Positions 21,053 through 33,699 of a stretch of DNA of 64,000 nucleotides are shown here, piece after piece. Each line of letters opens with the position of its first letter. Position 1 is the first letter of the stretch. The notes below the pieces were generated by a model, which saw nothing but the letters and a program-made list of their open reading frames with translations, searched no databases and was not told the DNA's origin. The position numbers were made by a program, and so were the translations under genes. The stretch is from Schizophyllum amplum (taxonomy: Eukaryota > Basidiomycota > Agaricomycetes > Agaricales > Schizophyllaceae): the NCBI GenBank assembly GCA_007026445.1, contig VDMD01000019.1:1-64000 (forward strand), written 5' to 3'.

Positions 21053-21979
21053 CAGCAGGACGCGCCTGCCGCCGAGACCGAGTATGCGCGCTCCGTCCCT
21101 GGGAATGTCAAGTTACGGCTCATTACGGCTCCCTCCTGTTTGCATCGACAAGTTGGTCCCGCGCGCAGATATTGCGAGTCCACATTGCCCAGCCGCCCGC
21201 TGGCTATCCCTTCACTATTCTAAATCGACCACAATTCCCTCGTCGCGATGTGTGGCCGCGAAAGTTGGCCATAACTGCCCCATATGTTGTGCGGCGCACG
21301 TCTAAGACATCTCGGGTGATCCATAGAGGTCACATATGTACTCCCTGACGAAGAGAACTGGGTTGAGTGCACTTTTATCAGCAGAAGCTCGACGAACATG
21401 CGGGTGAGAGCGTACCTTCCGCGCGAATCGATAATGATTCCCTCGTCGCGTGGCGTGGCGCACGCCTGCGACGTCTCGGTGTAAGGAGGTCGGTTATACA
21501 TACACCGACGAAGAAGGCCTGAGGTGCGTGCAGGGGAAATTTAGCGAACAAGCGGGTGAGTGTGTACCTTCGGCAGTCGTCGTCGGACATTCCCCACCGG
21601 GGACGGCGCGTACATCTCTGGCGGCTCGGGGGGGTCGCGTAAAGGACGTCAGTACGCCCCGAGGGATATAGTCTCGAGGTGGCAAACGATCAGTCCGACT
21701 CAGTCAGACGGCGCAAAAACAAACCTTTCCAAGGGCGTCGGCGCGCACTCCTCCGGCCGCTCGCAGCGGCGACAGAGGGTCGCCCGAAGGGTGATTAGCC
21801 AGTTCCCAGACATATGGGAGTCCGTGTTAGCGTCGATTTTTCTGAATCAAAGTAAAGATGTGGGCGTACCTGAAGTAGCCTTTCTGTATTCAGCCTCCAG
21901 CAGGGCGAACATGCACACACCTCCATAGGCTCGGGGTCGCGGGGTCGACGAGGGGTGATGGGGAAAGGGCAAGCGGAAC

Positions 21980-24444
21980 TTACTGCCAAATGAGATTCCT
22001 CCAGGGCACATAACGCAGGCCTCGGGCGACTTGAGGGTCCCGGAGCGTGGTCGCCGTGGTGAGTGCGACAGATATGCACCAGGATGGACGTGACGCAGTG
22101 TGACCCGGCGTCGTTGTGCGAAATGTCGCGCAAGTCATCTCCTGTATGGAGCGTGTTATTGACAACATTCCAAACGCACCTGGATACGCTATGGACGATA
22201 TTGGACGCTTTAAGCAAGGTGTTGCGCATATCCCCGGCCCCTGCCCCTCCCGCTCCCCGCCACGAAAACACATGCACTTGCGCTTACGGAATCGCGCCGA
22301 TCAAACTTCGAAGCGTCATCAGCTCGCGCTCACTGCCCGCGTCGACGACACACTCACTAGCGGGGTCACCGTCGATAACTGTGGGAAGGTTGAGGTCGCC
22401 GAGTAGCGCGTCGAGGTCGAGATGCGTTACGCATGGCGGTGGTAGGAAGCAGCCGCAATCACCGTTTCTCACGGCTGCCTACATTGTCGACGTCGCGCGC
22501 ACTGCCAGCGGACGGAGACGAGAGCAACAAACTCGACGACGAGCTCATCGGGAATGATGACGAGTCTGCATCGACGACTTCAAGCCTGATAGCGACAGCG
22601 GTTTGTGGGGAAATCCGCTGACGACGTCATTCTCGTCGTCTGAAACGTTGGGGGCATCGTGTACATGTGGGCGCTGTGGGTATTCAGATCGGCGCCTTAC
22701 ACCCCGGCATGCATCTCTACCCTCGCCTGGTCTCCGCAATGCGGCAAGGTGATGAATTGTACCTTCGGAGGGCAAAGGATCCGCTTGCTCCCACGTGTCG
22801 CGCGCACTCACGCACGCTGCTTCATCGCCGGGCTCCCGGTCGCCGCCCCGAAGGCACGTGTCGAGCACGTGCAGCGAATACGCAAGCCAGTGAGGCCAAT
22901 GCGCAAGCCTTGTAGGCCGCTGAACGTACAATGGGCGCAGAGCAGCGCGCAACGACGGTAGGTGCTCGCACACGGGATCCTACGAGGAGGAGCAGGCAGG
23001 CGGTGCCCGAGCGGAAGGGGCGGAGGCACGAGCTGCTCGTCGGTAGTTCGAGGTCGATGCGCGTGCTACGGATGCCTCCTCTAGCGGCGGTCATGTCCCG
23101 CGGCCCCAGTCTCTGGATGACCGTTGTAAGAAGGCACCACCTCTTGGTCATACAACGGTAGTAGAGGCTCGCGCCGCCGTTTGCCGCGCCATTGAGTCCG
23201 ACGCTGCTCTCCGGCCGCTGAGGCATGAGTCCGCGATGTCAAGGATGCCGTCGATCAACTTGAAAAGCGTACCAGCAATGCCAAAGCCCCGTCGTCGACA
23301 CGCGCCCCGGCTGCCCAGGCGGGCTGCGCTGTGGCCGAGGACCGCTTGCGGGCGGCAGACAAGCGCGCGCAGACGACGGATAGCCTCCGTATCCTGAGCT
23401 TGTGCCTCCACGAGGGCTGCGCGCTCGTCTGCTTCACGCGCCACTGATTCCGCTTTCGAAGCGTGCTCCTCCGCCTCTTGCGCACGGGCATCCGCACGGC
23501 TGGCCAGCACGGCGTCCTCCTGGCGCGCAGGCATCAGCGTCCCGCGCTCGGTCTTCCGACTGAGCGGGATGCTGGTCGGCTTCCGCGGCGCGAGTGCACT
23601 CCGCCAACGCGTGCTGCTTGGCGTTCTCAGCGTGCTCCTCGGCAGCCTATACCAAGGCATATGCCTCCATGTAGTCCTCCGCCGTGGCGGTCGCGAGTTC
23701 CACATCAGCGAGAGCACGGGCGAGGATGACCGCCGTTGTCGGCTTCGTCGAACTGCTGCTCGACTAGGGGAGAACAGCTGAGCAGTCTGCAGGCCAGGCT
23801 TCGGGGGTAGAGAACGTGAGCCTGGGGGGTTGTCGCAGGAAGACAAAGCGATGTGCGTGGAGGGAAGTGGAATGTGTCCCTCGCAGTGCCGATGCTATAG
23901 CTCCAGCTCCTCGGGTGGCAGGCACTGCGTGATATAGTCAGTGATACTTCAGCGCAAAAAGTATCGTACACGCATTCGAAGGAGAACATCAGTGAAGTAT
24001 GCGGGTGAGGGTGTATGATGTGGGGATGTTAGAGTCGGGCCACAGCCGGCGCCAATTTGAACATTGGTGCAACGGCTGTCTACGAGAGACTAGCGAGGAC
24101 TTGAGTGTGGCGGCGGACGCGTAGACCGACGACTTGCCTCCTAGCCACCACCCGCGAAGCTCCGGGGGCTGCTGGAGGTGTATTGAAGCTGCTCGCGAAC
24201 GCCTTCGGGCTCCCAGTGAGCGACGTGAGGCGTGGCCGGGGACGGGGGAGCAGCGCGTCGCACCAAGTCTCGGCGGAGAGCCAGCTGTCACTCCCTTGGA
24301 CGGCCCACTCCTGCCGCTGCTCCTCGAATGGTGAAAGGGGCGGCACGCGGAGGTTTGGGACAGAGGTCGACGCATCGAGCTAGTATGGTGGCCACTCGAG
24401 ATGGAGGGACCGCCATAGATCCAGACGACGACACAGCGGTACAC
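21980..24444 (-). pseudogene. Decayed member of an uncharacterised Agaricomycete family
   Basis: The minus strand carries disconnected coding-like blocks. The clearest is 24080-24346, containing DSWLSAETWCDALL followed by PRPRPRLTSL, a motif of a basidiomycete hypothetical-protein family that also occurs at 42.1-42.7 kb here. Downstream, 23148-23846 contains an Ala/Glu-rich coiled coil (READERAALVEAQAQD) split over frames. 22284-22472 and 21980-22273 read HLDLDALLGDLNLP and RGLRYVPWRNLIW. A GCGGGTGAGnGnGTA motif recurs at about 21404, 21553 and 24000 and may mark repeated splice donors. No continuous model could be built and no function can be given. There may be more than one gene. Confidence 0.35.
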
Positions 24445-24805
24445 GACGGCTCGTGCGTAACTGGTAGGAACTGGCGCACATCGAGAGTTGCAAGTGAACT
24501 GCTCTGGAGAGTGCTTCAGTCCTGCGCATGGCTGTCGCTAAGTGTGATGAAGAATAGGCTGGCGATGTCGAACGAGCGAGGGAAAGAGGCGACGATCGGC
24601 AAATCGGTCCGAGTACCGTACATTATCTTTCCTTATCTAATATCTTTCCTCGTGACTCTTCCAAATTCTCACGCTTCGGAGAAGTCAGACCCTGGTCAGA
24701 CCTAAGGAAGATCGTATACTCTGGCAGAGGACTCACTAGTAAGGTGAGAATACTCACTTATACAATCGCAATGTGTTTCACGTATTCAACAGTGCCTCAT
24801 GACCA

Positions 24806-26526
24806 ATGAGTAACACTCCTGTAGCTCGGAGTGCGGACGCGGTACGGGCTGCGAAGCGACGAAAACGGTTGGCCCTTGAAGAACCGGAGCGCCTGCGAGC
24901 TGAGAAGGAAGTCAAATCCGAAAAAGCAAAAGCGTAAGGTGTTCAAGCAACATTGCTCGGCTGGTGTGAATGCCTCAACAGATCGCGTCGTGCGCAAGCG
25001 GCTGCGCAGAATCGGCCGTACAAGGAGCGCGCAAGCGAATATCAACCACGTAGTCAAACATGGACGGGCAGTACGTCTATCGCGGCCTCCCGGACGGTAT
25101 CCACACCAGACGCTTCTTCCATGCTTGAACCGTGGCAGCGAGAATACTTGCCTTTGCTGGACTACGAGCACGGTCTGATGCTGCCCTCTGCATTCCTGCA
25201 CCCGCTAAAGGCAGTCGGCGCTGCCGTCAACACCTGGTTTCAGTCCTATCGCCTGGAAGACGTGTATCAACGTATCACTCATGACGTTCAAGGTATGGTG
25301 CAAGAAAATATGTCAGATGCCTACATCAAGCTGTCGACTGGGCTTTACGCTGACTACGCGTCCGTTCAATCCGAGATCGGTCGATTACGCATGTGTGCCC
25401 TTACTGGGAACGGCATGCGACCAGCGCTGATGCATGTACTGGATCACTGCCCACCTGATAACTTGCGCGCTCTGAGCGAGTTCATCATCCGATTTTCCGA
25501 ATGCGCGACGGTCCTGCGGAACATCATGGAGAACCTCGAGCAAACACGTCTGTTTTTTCTCAACTCTGGGAGTCCTCTGCTTCTCACTACGGTCTTACAA
25601 GGGGTAAGTGTTCGACAGACGCTCTGAGTAACGATGATACTAAAAGAAAATAGGCGGTGGACTCCGCTGTCGGTCGAGGACGCCGATTTGTATCGACACA
25701 TTCGCCTTATAAGCTGCATCCAGCAGACATCGGTCGTCTCGCACCTGGGAAATGGCTCAACGATGAAGTGGTGAATTTTGTTGCAGCCTTGTGGACTTTC
25801 GATGGCACCGGCGGTGACTTCTTGATCCTTCCCACTTCCTTTGCGACACTACATCTAGACTTGGGGAAAACCTTTGCGCTGCGCCGTCAAAACGAAGCTG
25901 TAAAACACGGGGCTCTTAAGGTATGGCGCATTAGCTTCTCTATATCAACAGGTGATTGATCGACGCTCGCAGGGGGTCGGCACTCGACGCCCGAATTTGT
26001 GGCAAAAAATCATCATGCCCGTGGTTCATGACGAGCATTTCTATGTGGTGGTCATGGATACGTCTCTAGCGGTAGTCACGGTATATGACAGTCTGTCTGC
26101 GCGTAAATGGCGCAAGCAAGCCCTTCAAAAGCTACAAAAGGTCTGTGGTCGATATGCACGGTCTGTTCGTACTGATACGGTTGCAGTCACTTGAGGAGTT
26201 CGTCAATCATCTATGCAAAACGCTAGCATGGCAACAGCCTATCACTGCCTGGTCTGCAAAGAGCGCCACGGAGGTACGAGCTATCGGGTAGATCCGAGCA
26301 CCGAGGATAACGTTGGCTTTAGATCCCACAGCAATCGAATGAGCATGATTGTGGCATCTACACGCTGCTTTTCATCCGTCACCTCACCTTGGGTGACGAA
26401 ATCAATGGTGCAAAGGTGCCCTTACAATACAGATTTCCCCCGGGGCAATTACACGGTGACGCTAATGGACCACGACTAGCGGTATTGGAGGAAATAATGG
26501 GTAGCGGAACCGCAGTAGATATCTAG
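24806..26526 (+). CDS. Ulp1-like (C48) cysteine peptidase, six exons
   Basis: The exons 24806-24933, 24982-25603, 25654-25920, 25952-26140, 26187-26273 and 26323-26526 join in frame to 498 residues. The introns are 48, 50, 31, 46 and 49 bp; the 31 bp one is unusually short. The N-terminus is charged (KRRKRLALEEPERLR) and is followed by a helical region of about 200 residues. The peptidase begins at LAPGKWLNDEVVNFV, the classic Ulp1 substrate-groove string. Catalytic elements are visible: His in VVHDEHFYVVVMD, Asp in VYDSL, and Gln plus Cys in PQQSNEHDCGIYTLL. The catalytic set thus appears intact. Family role: removal of SUMO or related modifiers. Such peptidases also occur in fungal DNA transposons, so this could be transposon cargo. 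No transposase adjoins it. Confidence 0.85.
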
Positions 26527-26570
26527 AGCGTCAGGCGCAATTTTGTCATCCTACTGCCATGGACGCGGAC

Positions 26571-27370
26571 TCGAGGTCGCGCGGTCGCGCGGAGGTCGCG
26601 CGGTCGTATGGAGCATATTGTGTACAAAAATAACCGCGGTCCCGTATACTCAAGCGCGGACCGTCCCAAAAATTTGGAGCTGATGCAGGAGAGATACGCA
26701 TATCCTCACACTGTAGGTAACCTCCCATCGGCCGGCCAACGAGCGCCGGACAAGGGAAGGAGAGAGCGTCGACGTTCGGGAATTGTCGGCGTTGGGCAAT
26801 CTGCCCGAGGGGCCCGCCTCGCGAGACCACGGTCAACGACGATAACTTTACCACCCGGAGTCTCTCTTGCTCGAGGAGGGATATTCCCTTAGAGATTAAC
26901 GCATGATATACGTCTAGCCCTGTTCCCCGCTCCAATATGTCTGGCTTCAACGCTGAAGCATTTGCTAGGCAGAGCTTCAACCGAGCTCGTCTTGTCTGTC
27001 AACATTATGAAGGTACAACATACTTAATCTAGGTAAGCAAGATTTATTGTGACTCTGCGAGCAAGGCGCGGCGGCGACAGGGGCCGCAGGGCGCAGCTCA
27101 CTGAAGGTGACTCATGAGGGCAAGTCCGGACCGGTAATCCGAGGCGCGGTCGGCAGTCGCCGAACATGTTCCACGCTGCTCTACCTCGTTGTGCATGCCT
27201 CAGACATTCTCTGAGTGTATTTTAGACATATAAAAGGTTACATAATACCACCCAACGGCCCAGATTTTTTCTGGAACGATTTGTGGTACCGCGTTCGAGG
27301 AAACGCGACCGCAGTTATTTTTTGTACTGTCGGGCCGAGGTCGCGCGGTCGCGCGGTCGCGCGGTCGCGC
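26571..27370. repeat. Small inverted-repeat locus with GGTCGCGC arrays
   Basis: An approximately 55 bp segment around 26624-26680 (core GTACAAAAATAACCGCGGTC) recurs inverted around 27250-27330 with moderate divergence. On the outer side of both copies sits a direct array of GGTCGCGC units (26571-26606 and 27338-27380). The overall length of about 0.8 kb suggests a MITE-like or foldback element. A minus-strand open frame inside (26546-26980) has no recognised domain. Confidence 0.55.
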
Positions 27371-27835
27371 GGAGGTCGCGCGTTGCGTCGCCGCAACAGA
27401 AATTTGCCTAATTTGGAATATGGTGTGCGGGCCGAGGTATCGCGAGTCGACGAGTGCGAGATTTGAGTATACTTATGAGGCTGAGGTGCACTGGCGAGTC
27501 CAGCTTCGGTGCCGACTCTAGTGAGGTGTAAGGTGAGTCGAGAATTTGCGTGCATGTACCTCGCACGCGTCGTCGCCAGGCTTATCAAAGCTGCTGTATG
27601 CAGAGCGGGTGCCTCAAGTTGACCGCGCTGGTCCAGGCCGGGTGCTCGTGGTGGTGGCTTCCCACTCGTTCCGCCGTCGTCGCTCACGCGCTGATGTTCG
27701 TATGGAATCCGAATATCCCCAGGCGCCGCCGCTCCCTCTCGCTTTGAGCCTGAGCGTCACTGTACCGCGTACTGATAAGCTGCGTTCAGCTTGCACAAAA
27801 TGTGACGCACATATCAAAGCGATGGAAGACTCAGG

Positions 27836-28413
27836 ATGGGGGTGAATAAATATTGGCGTTTTCTGACCGCCACAGGCCGCATGCGCTGCGTCGACTTTTC
27901 GGGCTGTCGACATGCCGCTCTGAGCTCTAGTCATGGCTACCACGGGTATCTTGCCGTATTGCCCTATCTGAAAAGCCTTGCTGTGTCTCGCGATTGTAAG
28001 CTATCCTGGGGAGTGGCGTACATTTGTCGTCGACATAGTCACCTTCCGTCAGTCATTCCCTGCGTGGCGAGCAGATGACCGCTCTTGGAATCAACGAGTG
28101 TTTAGTCGAGAGAAGAGTCAAGTCTATGAATTCCCGCGTTTTGAAGCAGGAGAGTTAGACTTAACTGGACCCAACCAATGGTGGCGGGCATCCGAAGCTC
28201 CGAGGCGCGCACTGATGGGACCGGTTACTTGATAGTAACCGGGAAAAAAGCGCGATGGCATGTAGGAATATGTCCCAGCCACTGACTGGCTATTGTATCC
28301 AGGCAAACATGTACGATTAGGTAGACGAACATGTGCGTAAAATTATAGAACATCAAGCGGACACGTCCGTGAGATACATCGCAGGCGGCCCATCAGCGGC
28401 TGATCAGTGCGCA
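27836..28413 (+). other. Unassigned coding-like stretch
   Basis: Two overlapping frames (27836-28078 and 27978-28232) have protein-like composition, for example GEWRTFVVDIVTFRQSFPAW and GPNQWWRASEAP. A splice or frameshift near 28010 would connect them. No family was recognised. The last 180 bases are the 3' flank of the minus-strand gene that follows and show nothing else. Confidence 0.25.
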
Positions 28414-31399
28414 TCAGTCCCCTAGTACCTCGTCCTCGTCCTCCTCCCATGCCGTTGCTGTGAGCTCTATGACCTCCGAGACCGCCGATACTGGTACAAG
28501 CTCCATCTCCACCTCTCCCTTTGCCTTCAGGGCAAGATGCTGCTGAATCACGGCTTTCAAAGCAAGCTTCCTTTCAGCAACCTTCAGGCCTGTGAATCCC
28601 TTCGTCGCCGGCAGTCTAGACCCCCATATCGTGCGAAGCTTCCGGTACTGCTCGTCCATCTTCTTGCCGGTGAGGTTATTGATTTCGCTCCCCGAAAGGA
28701 TAATTCGAACTCCGGCAAGTTCAGCAAACATCGCATTCTTCTTCGCCACCCGCACCGCCTGGCGTTCCTTCTTCATCTCGACCATCCTCAGCTCGAACTC
28801 GGCCTGTTCTGCACGTCGGGCCTTCTCAACGCCAGACGCGTCGTATTTGCGCGCCGCTCGCATAGCCCAAACATTGTCGTCTTCGTTGCAGAAGTCTTCG
28901 ATAAACTGCTGCGTGCGGTTTCGCATGAACATGGCCAACGAGTTGTGCGCGTGCATCGTCGAAGTCGGATGTGCACGAGCCCATACACACCACGACCCCA
29001 GAGCGCCCTCATTGCGGTCGTTGGTCGCGTTTAGGAAGACGTGCGAGTGTTCGTCTGCGGAGAGGCCATCGATAATGCCACCGGGTGCGTACTCGGACGA
29101 GAACCGAAGCCACGTCACCTGCGCACCCCTCATGAAGCTGACGAACATCTCGCGCAGATGCGGGAGCCGCCCGTCCTCCACCAGCCGTTGGATAGCGTTG
29201 ACGACCTCGGGCCGCTCGAACTCCTGGCCGTCGAACGTCGCATCCAAATAGCTGTCTGCCCCAAAGTCAAGAATAATGTCTGGTTGGTCGATTAGATGCT
29301 GACAATGTGCGCAGATATCCGCATGCAAGGGACCAAGGTCGATGGCGTTCAGCGCAACGGACTCGGGCGTGCGAACGTGCCGCATATACGGGTGGCTGAT
29401 CAGCTGCATGTAGAGGGCGAGGACGGCGAGCTCGGTGAGTGTTGCATTGTCGTGCAGGGCGTTATATACATTGAGCTCAACGTTCGTCCAGGTCGCGGAA
29501 TCCTTTTTCATCTTGACATGCTCGAGGAACTTGATGTACTCGGGCAGGTTCGTGATTAGCTCGCTGGCGGCCTCGCCGTGGGACCCGAAACGTGTGTTGC
29601 TGGTTTGCGGGAACCGGCGCATGAGCGTCTCGAGCTCGTGCCCCATGATGATGAGGTGCGTGTCTCCTTGGCCTCGCTTGTCAAGGTGGTTGTTGAACAC
29701 CATCCCAGCCAAAGCTGTCGTCTTCACGGCACCTCGCGTAGATGATTCGAGGGCGGAAACTTCATCATCCGTGAGGGGTCGGGAGCCAGTCTCCGGTGCG
29801 ACGGCTTTGCGAACCGCCTCAGCGTTCGCCTTGTTCGCGAGCGGGATGGGAGGCGTCAAGCCGAGCTCTGCCCAAGTCGCCATCATCGCCGTGTTGCCTC
29901 CCTTGAAGGAGTTCTGGTCCTTGTGCATGCAGCACCCGGTCCAGACGAACAACATCAACAGACGACGCTCCGCCTCGGGTAGCTTGTCAACCTCCTTCTG
30001 GCCAAGGCTCTGTATCACGGCCTCGATGGTGACCAGGTCACGTATCGCTTGTTCTTCCTTCGTAAGGGCATTCCATGCGTCTGCGCCGCCCGCCACCCGT
30101 ATCTTCTCCGCACTCCAGTCACCGACCAATGCCTCGAAGTCCTCAGTTGACATCTCGTCGCGAGCTTCTTCGCCCATCTCCTGCAATGTATCCTTGCGCT
30201 TGGCATCCCGAATAGCGTCCGCTGTTGCCTTCTCTGCAGAGGCATGGTCGCTGCACATCCCCCGAAGGTAGTGCATGATGTGCCGTGGCGTAAGTTTCTT
30301 CCCTCCCATTCGAGCGAACATCGGTGAATCATTGTAGATGTCGGCCGATTCCATCCATGTACGATGCCAGGAGTCGAAGGACATGCCTGCAGTGTGGTCG
30401 ACGGTGGATCGGATGCCGTGGAAGCTTGTCTTTGGAAGGTCGGACATGCGTACGGTACCGTCTGCCTGCCGCTCGAGTACTTTGTAGGTGATGTGATGTG
30501 ACTGGTAGTTGATATTTCGACGGGATGTGCTGTCCCCGCTCATCGTGATGTCTGCCGAGAATGTAAGTGATGCCTCTTCTCTGTCACGACATGTCAGACT
30601 AACCGGGCGCGTTCTGTAGCTCCCATCCCTGCTGGGTACGAGAAAATATGAGGCCCTCCAGTACCATTCTGGCCGCAGTGCGACGGCTGATAACACGGCT
30701 CAGGTGAACTCCAAAGACTCCTGCGACTTGACGCAGCACGCCGCCGACCTTGTTCAGGCTGCAGCCCCCAGCAACGAGCTGGCGGACCAATGTACGTATC
30801 TCTCGACTGTACATGTGCCACTTGTTCTTGACCTTGAATGTTGCAACAGGGCCTCCGCCTTGCTTTTCCTTGAGGCGCTGCCGAGTCTTTACGGCACGCC
30901 TAACCTTCGCGTTGAGGTTGCGAACCGTGCGCGATATGGCGCGCACGGCACGACGGTCCTTCGCTGACATGTTGAATAGCTTCGTCTGGTCGGTCAAGGC
31001 GGCCTGGAGCTTTGCATCTGCGTGCCGAAGCTTTGTCGTAAAAGTGGTGAGTGTCGTTGCATCTGCTAGAAGGAGGGCTCTGATACGCCGTTCAGCAGCA
31101 CTCTCTGCTTCACGTGCGTGGATGCCCATCTCCAGCTCCCGCTTCTTCCAGCTCTGCTGAGCATTGTAGTGCCGTTTGTCGCGCGCAGCCGAGTTCTTCA
31201 AATCCTTACGCAATCTTTCGTGTTCACGTTTGTACTTCGTTAACTCGGTATTCTGGCGCTTCACTCGCTCTTCAGCTTGTTCTAGCTTCTGCTGTAGTGG
31301 TGATATATTCTCCTTGTCGAGGTTTGGACCCCAGCGGGCTGCAGCGCCGCTTTTTGAACGTGCCGTGGTTGATTTTCGGGCCCCCTTCTTTAATCCCAT
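28414..31399 (-). CDS. Candidate RNase-H-fold transposase, two exons, family not placed
   Basis: Exon 1 (31399-30604) and exon 2 (30551-28414) are joined through a 52 bp intron (GTTAGT donor, CTTAC branch, CAG acceptor) to 977 residues. Residues about 30-190 form a basic coiled coil. A helical region resembling a DNA-binding domain (VGGVLRQVAGVFGVH) follows. The core then carries TMSGDST (Asp about 272), GCCMHKDQN (about 471-479), FPQTSNTRFG and NATNDRNEGALGS (about 780-790), and a charged C-terminal helix ends the protein. Spaced Asp, Cys/His and Glu motifs of this kind are what hAT/KDZ-like DDE transposases show. Proteins with the SGD-T...INY and ND-NEG strings are numerous in Agaricomycetes as I recall. 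I found no terminal inverted repeats. A transposase role is inference. Confidence 0.6.
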
Positions 31400-33699
31400 G
31401 GCTTATCTAGTGTTGTAAATGTTGTTTAGTTGTCTCTAGACTACTTGTGCTATATTCACGTACCAGTATATGGTCTGCTGGGAGTGAGTACGCGGTAGTC
31501 AACGCGGTAGTCGCTCCGACAGGACAACGCGCGTCGAGACGCCGCGTCATGTGACCGTCAACATTCCCTTTTGGGAAGCATATCCGGGGCGGGTCGTGCA
31601 GCTTCGTCTACTTCCCGTATTGTGCTCTACATGTCCTGAGATTTTGGGAGAAGCGCTCTATACTCGGTTTACACCCAGTCAGGCATTCACATAAAATCAG
31701 GATTTTTCTGGCAGGAGCTATGGCCTATTTTTCTTGCCAACTCTGTGGTTTGTGTATTTTCGTCTTTAAAAAATGCTCTCACACGAGCAGATGGCGTACT
31801 ACATTGCATTTCGCAACATCCGAGGTCTCGAACTGAAGTTGTAAATATCTAGACGAATTTCGCAGCGATTATGACGTCAGAGGAGCGGGCCGCAGATACC
31901 GAGGTGTCGCCTCGGACCCTTCGGATGCCCGCCACCACAACCAACACGAGACCTCAACTCACGGCAGCACCCCCCGGCACCATGCAAAGAAGAACGGAGG
32001 CCTTCATGCGAGTACAGGGCTCATATGGCGATTCCCGTCCTTCGTCATAGAAGAAGACGAACCTGCGAGTATGTCAGAAACCCTTCCCTGGCGCCAACGC
32101 CACGTTTACCCATGTATGTGGGGCTATAAAATCAACTCACAAGTGCATTTGATGGGACGGACAGCTCGTTACGCGTTACGCACCGCGTCAGTGCGTAATT
32201 TGCCGCACACGTCTTTTACTAGGCACGCGTTGGCAGTCGCGTAGAGTCGCGAGCGTCCAAGTCCAGCAGTGCGTGCAATTAGCCCAACGTCACCCCTGGG
32301 CGGGCGCCTAGCGGAAGCGCTCTCATCGGCGTTACACAAGCCGATAAGGGTGTTCATGTGAGTAGATCCAGACACCAGAGGCGCTGTTGACGGGGACGGC
32401 ACTCCGGAGCGCGAAGCACGATACGCCACGGGCTGTCCCACTGCTAGACGATGTTCATGCGCGAGCGTCCATGCTGCAAGGAGTGCGAGTTCTTCCGAGC
32501 TTCGTGATCACCTCCATGATGGTTCGAGCTTGAGGAGAAGCGGGAAGAGAGGCCGAACAAAAAGGGTGGATCATTAACGTCGATAGAGAAAAGATACTGA
32601 ATCTTGAGAGTATCCTGGTGGCACGCTGCGCGCTGCAGCTGGCCTGAGCTTCAGAATTTTCAGCATATAAAACGCAAGGACTGTGATAGCCGGGACGGGA
32701 GTGGGCAGGGCCATGCCGGAGAGACTTCTGGCACGATGCGGAGTCCGGACACGCGTTGCGTCGCAGCGATCAGCCGCAGATATGTCGTGGGCAGTATACG
32801 AATCTGGTGCCCTATGTTGATGATAGCTGGCGATGATGTTATAAATTGATACGCAGGAGGCAGGTCCCGTACGTCGATTCCGAATGCTCGGTGGGCTCGG
32901 CGCCGTGCTTTTCAGCACCAAGGATGTAACGGCAGATGACTACCCAGACACGCATGCCGACATCGTCCCACGAATGCCGTCTCCGGACATATCCTCATGC
33001 AAGTACGGCGAGATGCGGTGCGATACATAGCGTTTTTGCAGAAAAAAAACGGGAAAGTCGTCTAGATCTGAGCGCAGCCGTCATAGCAGAAATCCTTCAA
33101 CGTACCCAATACAGAGCTTGCGTCCGATGCAGAGAGGGAGGACCTAGCTTTCCATAGGAGCAGGGTTCGTCTGCGCGTCCAGGTTCAATCATAATGACTG
33201 CGAGAGGCTGGCTATGAATCACGTGTATCACAATATATGTGACGCATGACGAACAGCCATAGCGGCGTCACGTGCAGGTCACACGACGCGCGCCTGCAGA
33301 CACCCACATCTACATATATGGGTTGGATGAACGCTGAAGCAATGAGAGTACCGCCACCCGCTGAAGTTTTCCCTCACGCCTCAACCTATTGTCCCCTTCT
33401 CCTGGTCCAGAGGCTTGCCGCCCTTCCCCACCCTCGCGCTATCGCTGCGCCGCGCTCGCCGCTTCCCTCTCAACTGTTACTGACAACTACCATCGCCGCA
33501 ATACCTTCTCTTTGAGCCCCTAAGCGATACATTGTGGAATGGAGTTAGAGATGCTGTTGTATCACGATTAAACTGTGAAAGCGATCTCATGATGAACTGC
33601 ATACCTGACTGAACGGTATGCATTGAACGACTGATTCGCATTCGATACCAGCAATCATAACGACTGCTCGAGAGGCATGTCCAAGAACGGCCTCCATGC
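31400..33699. other. No supported gene
   Basis: This comprises the upstream flank of the 977-residue gene, then mixed sequence without domain-like frames. The short open frames at 32169-33515 have no splice logic or recognisable motif. Confidence 0.4.

Noticed and set aside
26546..26980. 144-codon minus-strand frame inside the inverted-repeat locus
   Set aside because: Its C-terminal coding is the GGTCGCGC array itself and no family is recognisable.
28537..30271. Several + strand frames up to 278 codons across the 28-31 kb gene
   Set aside because: They are antisense shadows of the 977-residue minus-strand gene, which has consistent motifs and an intron.
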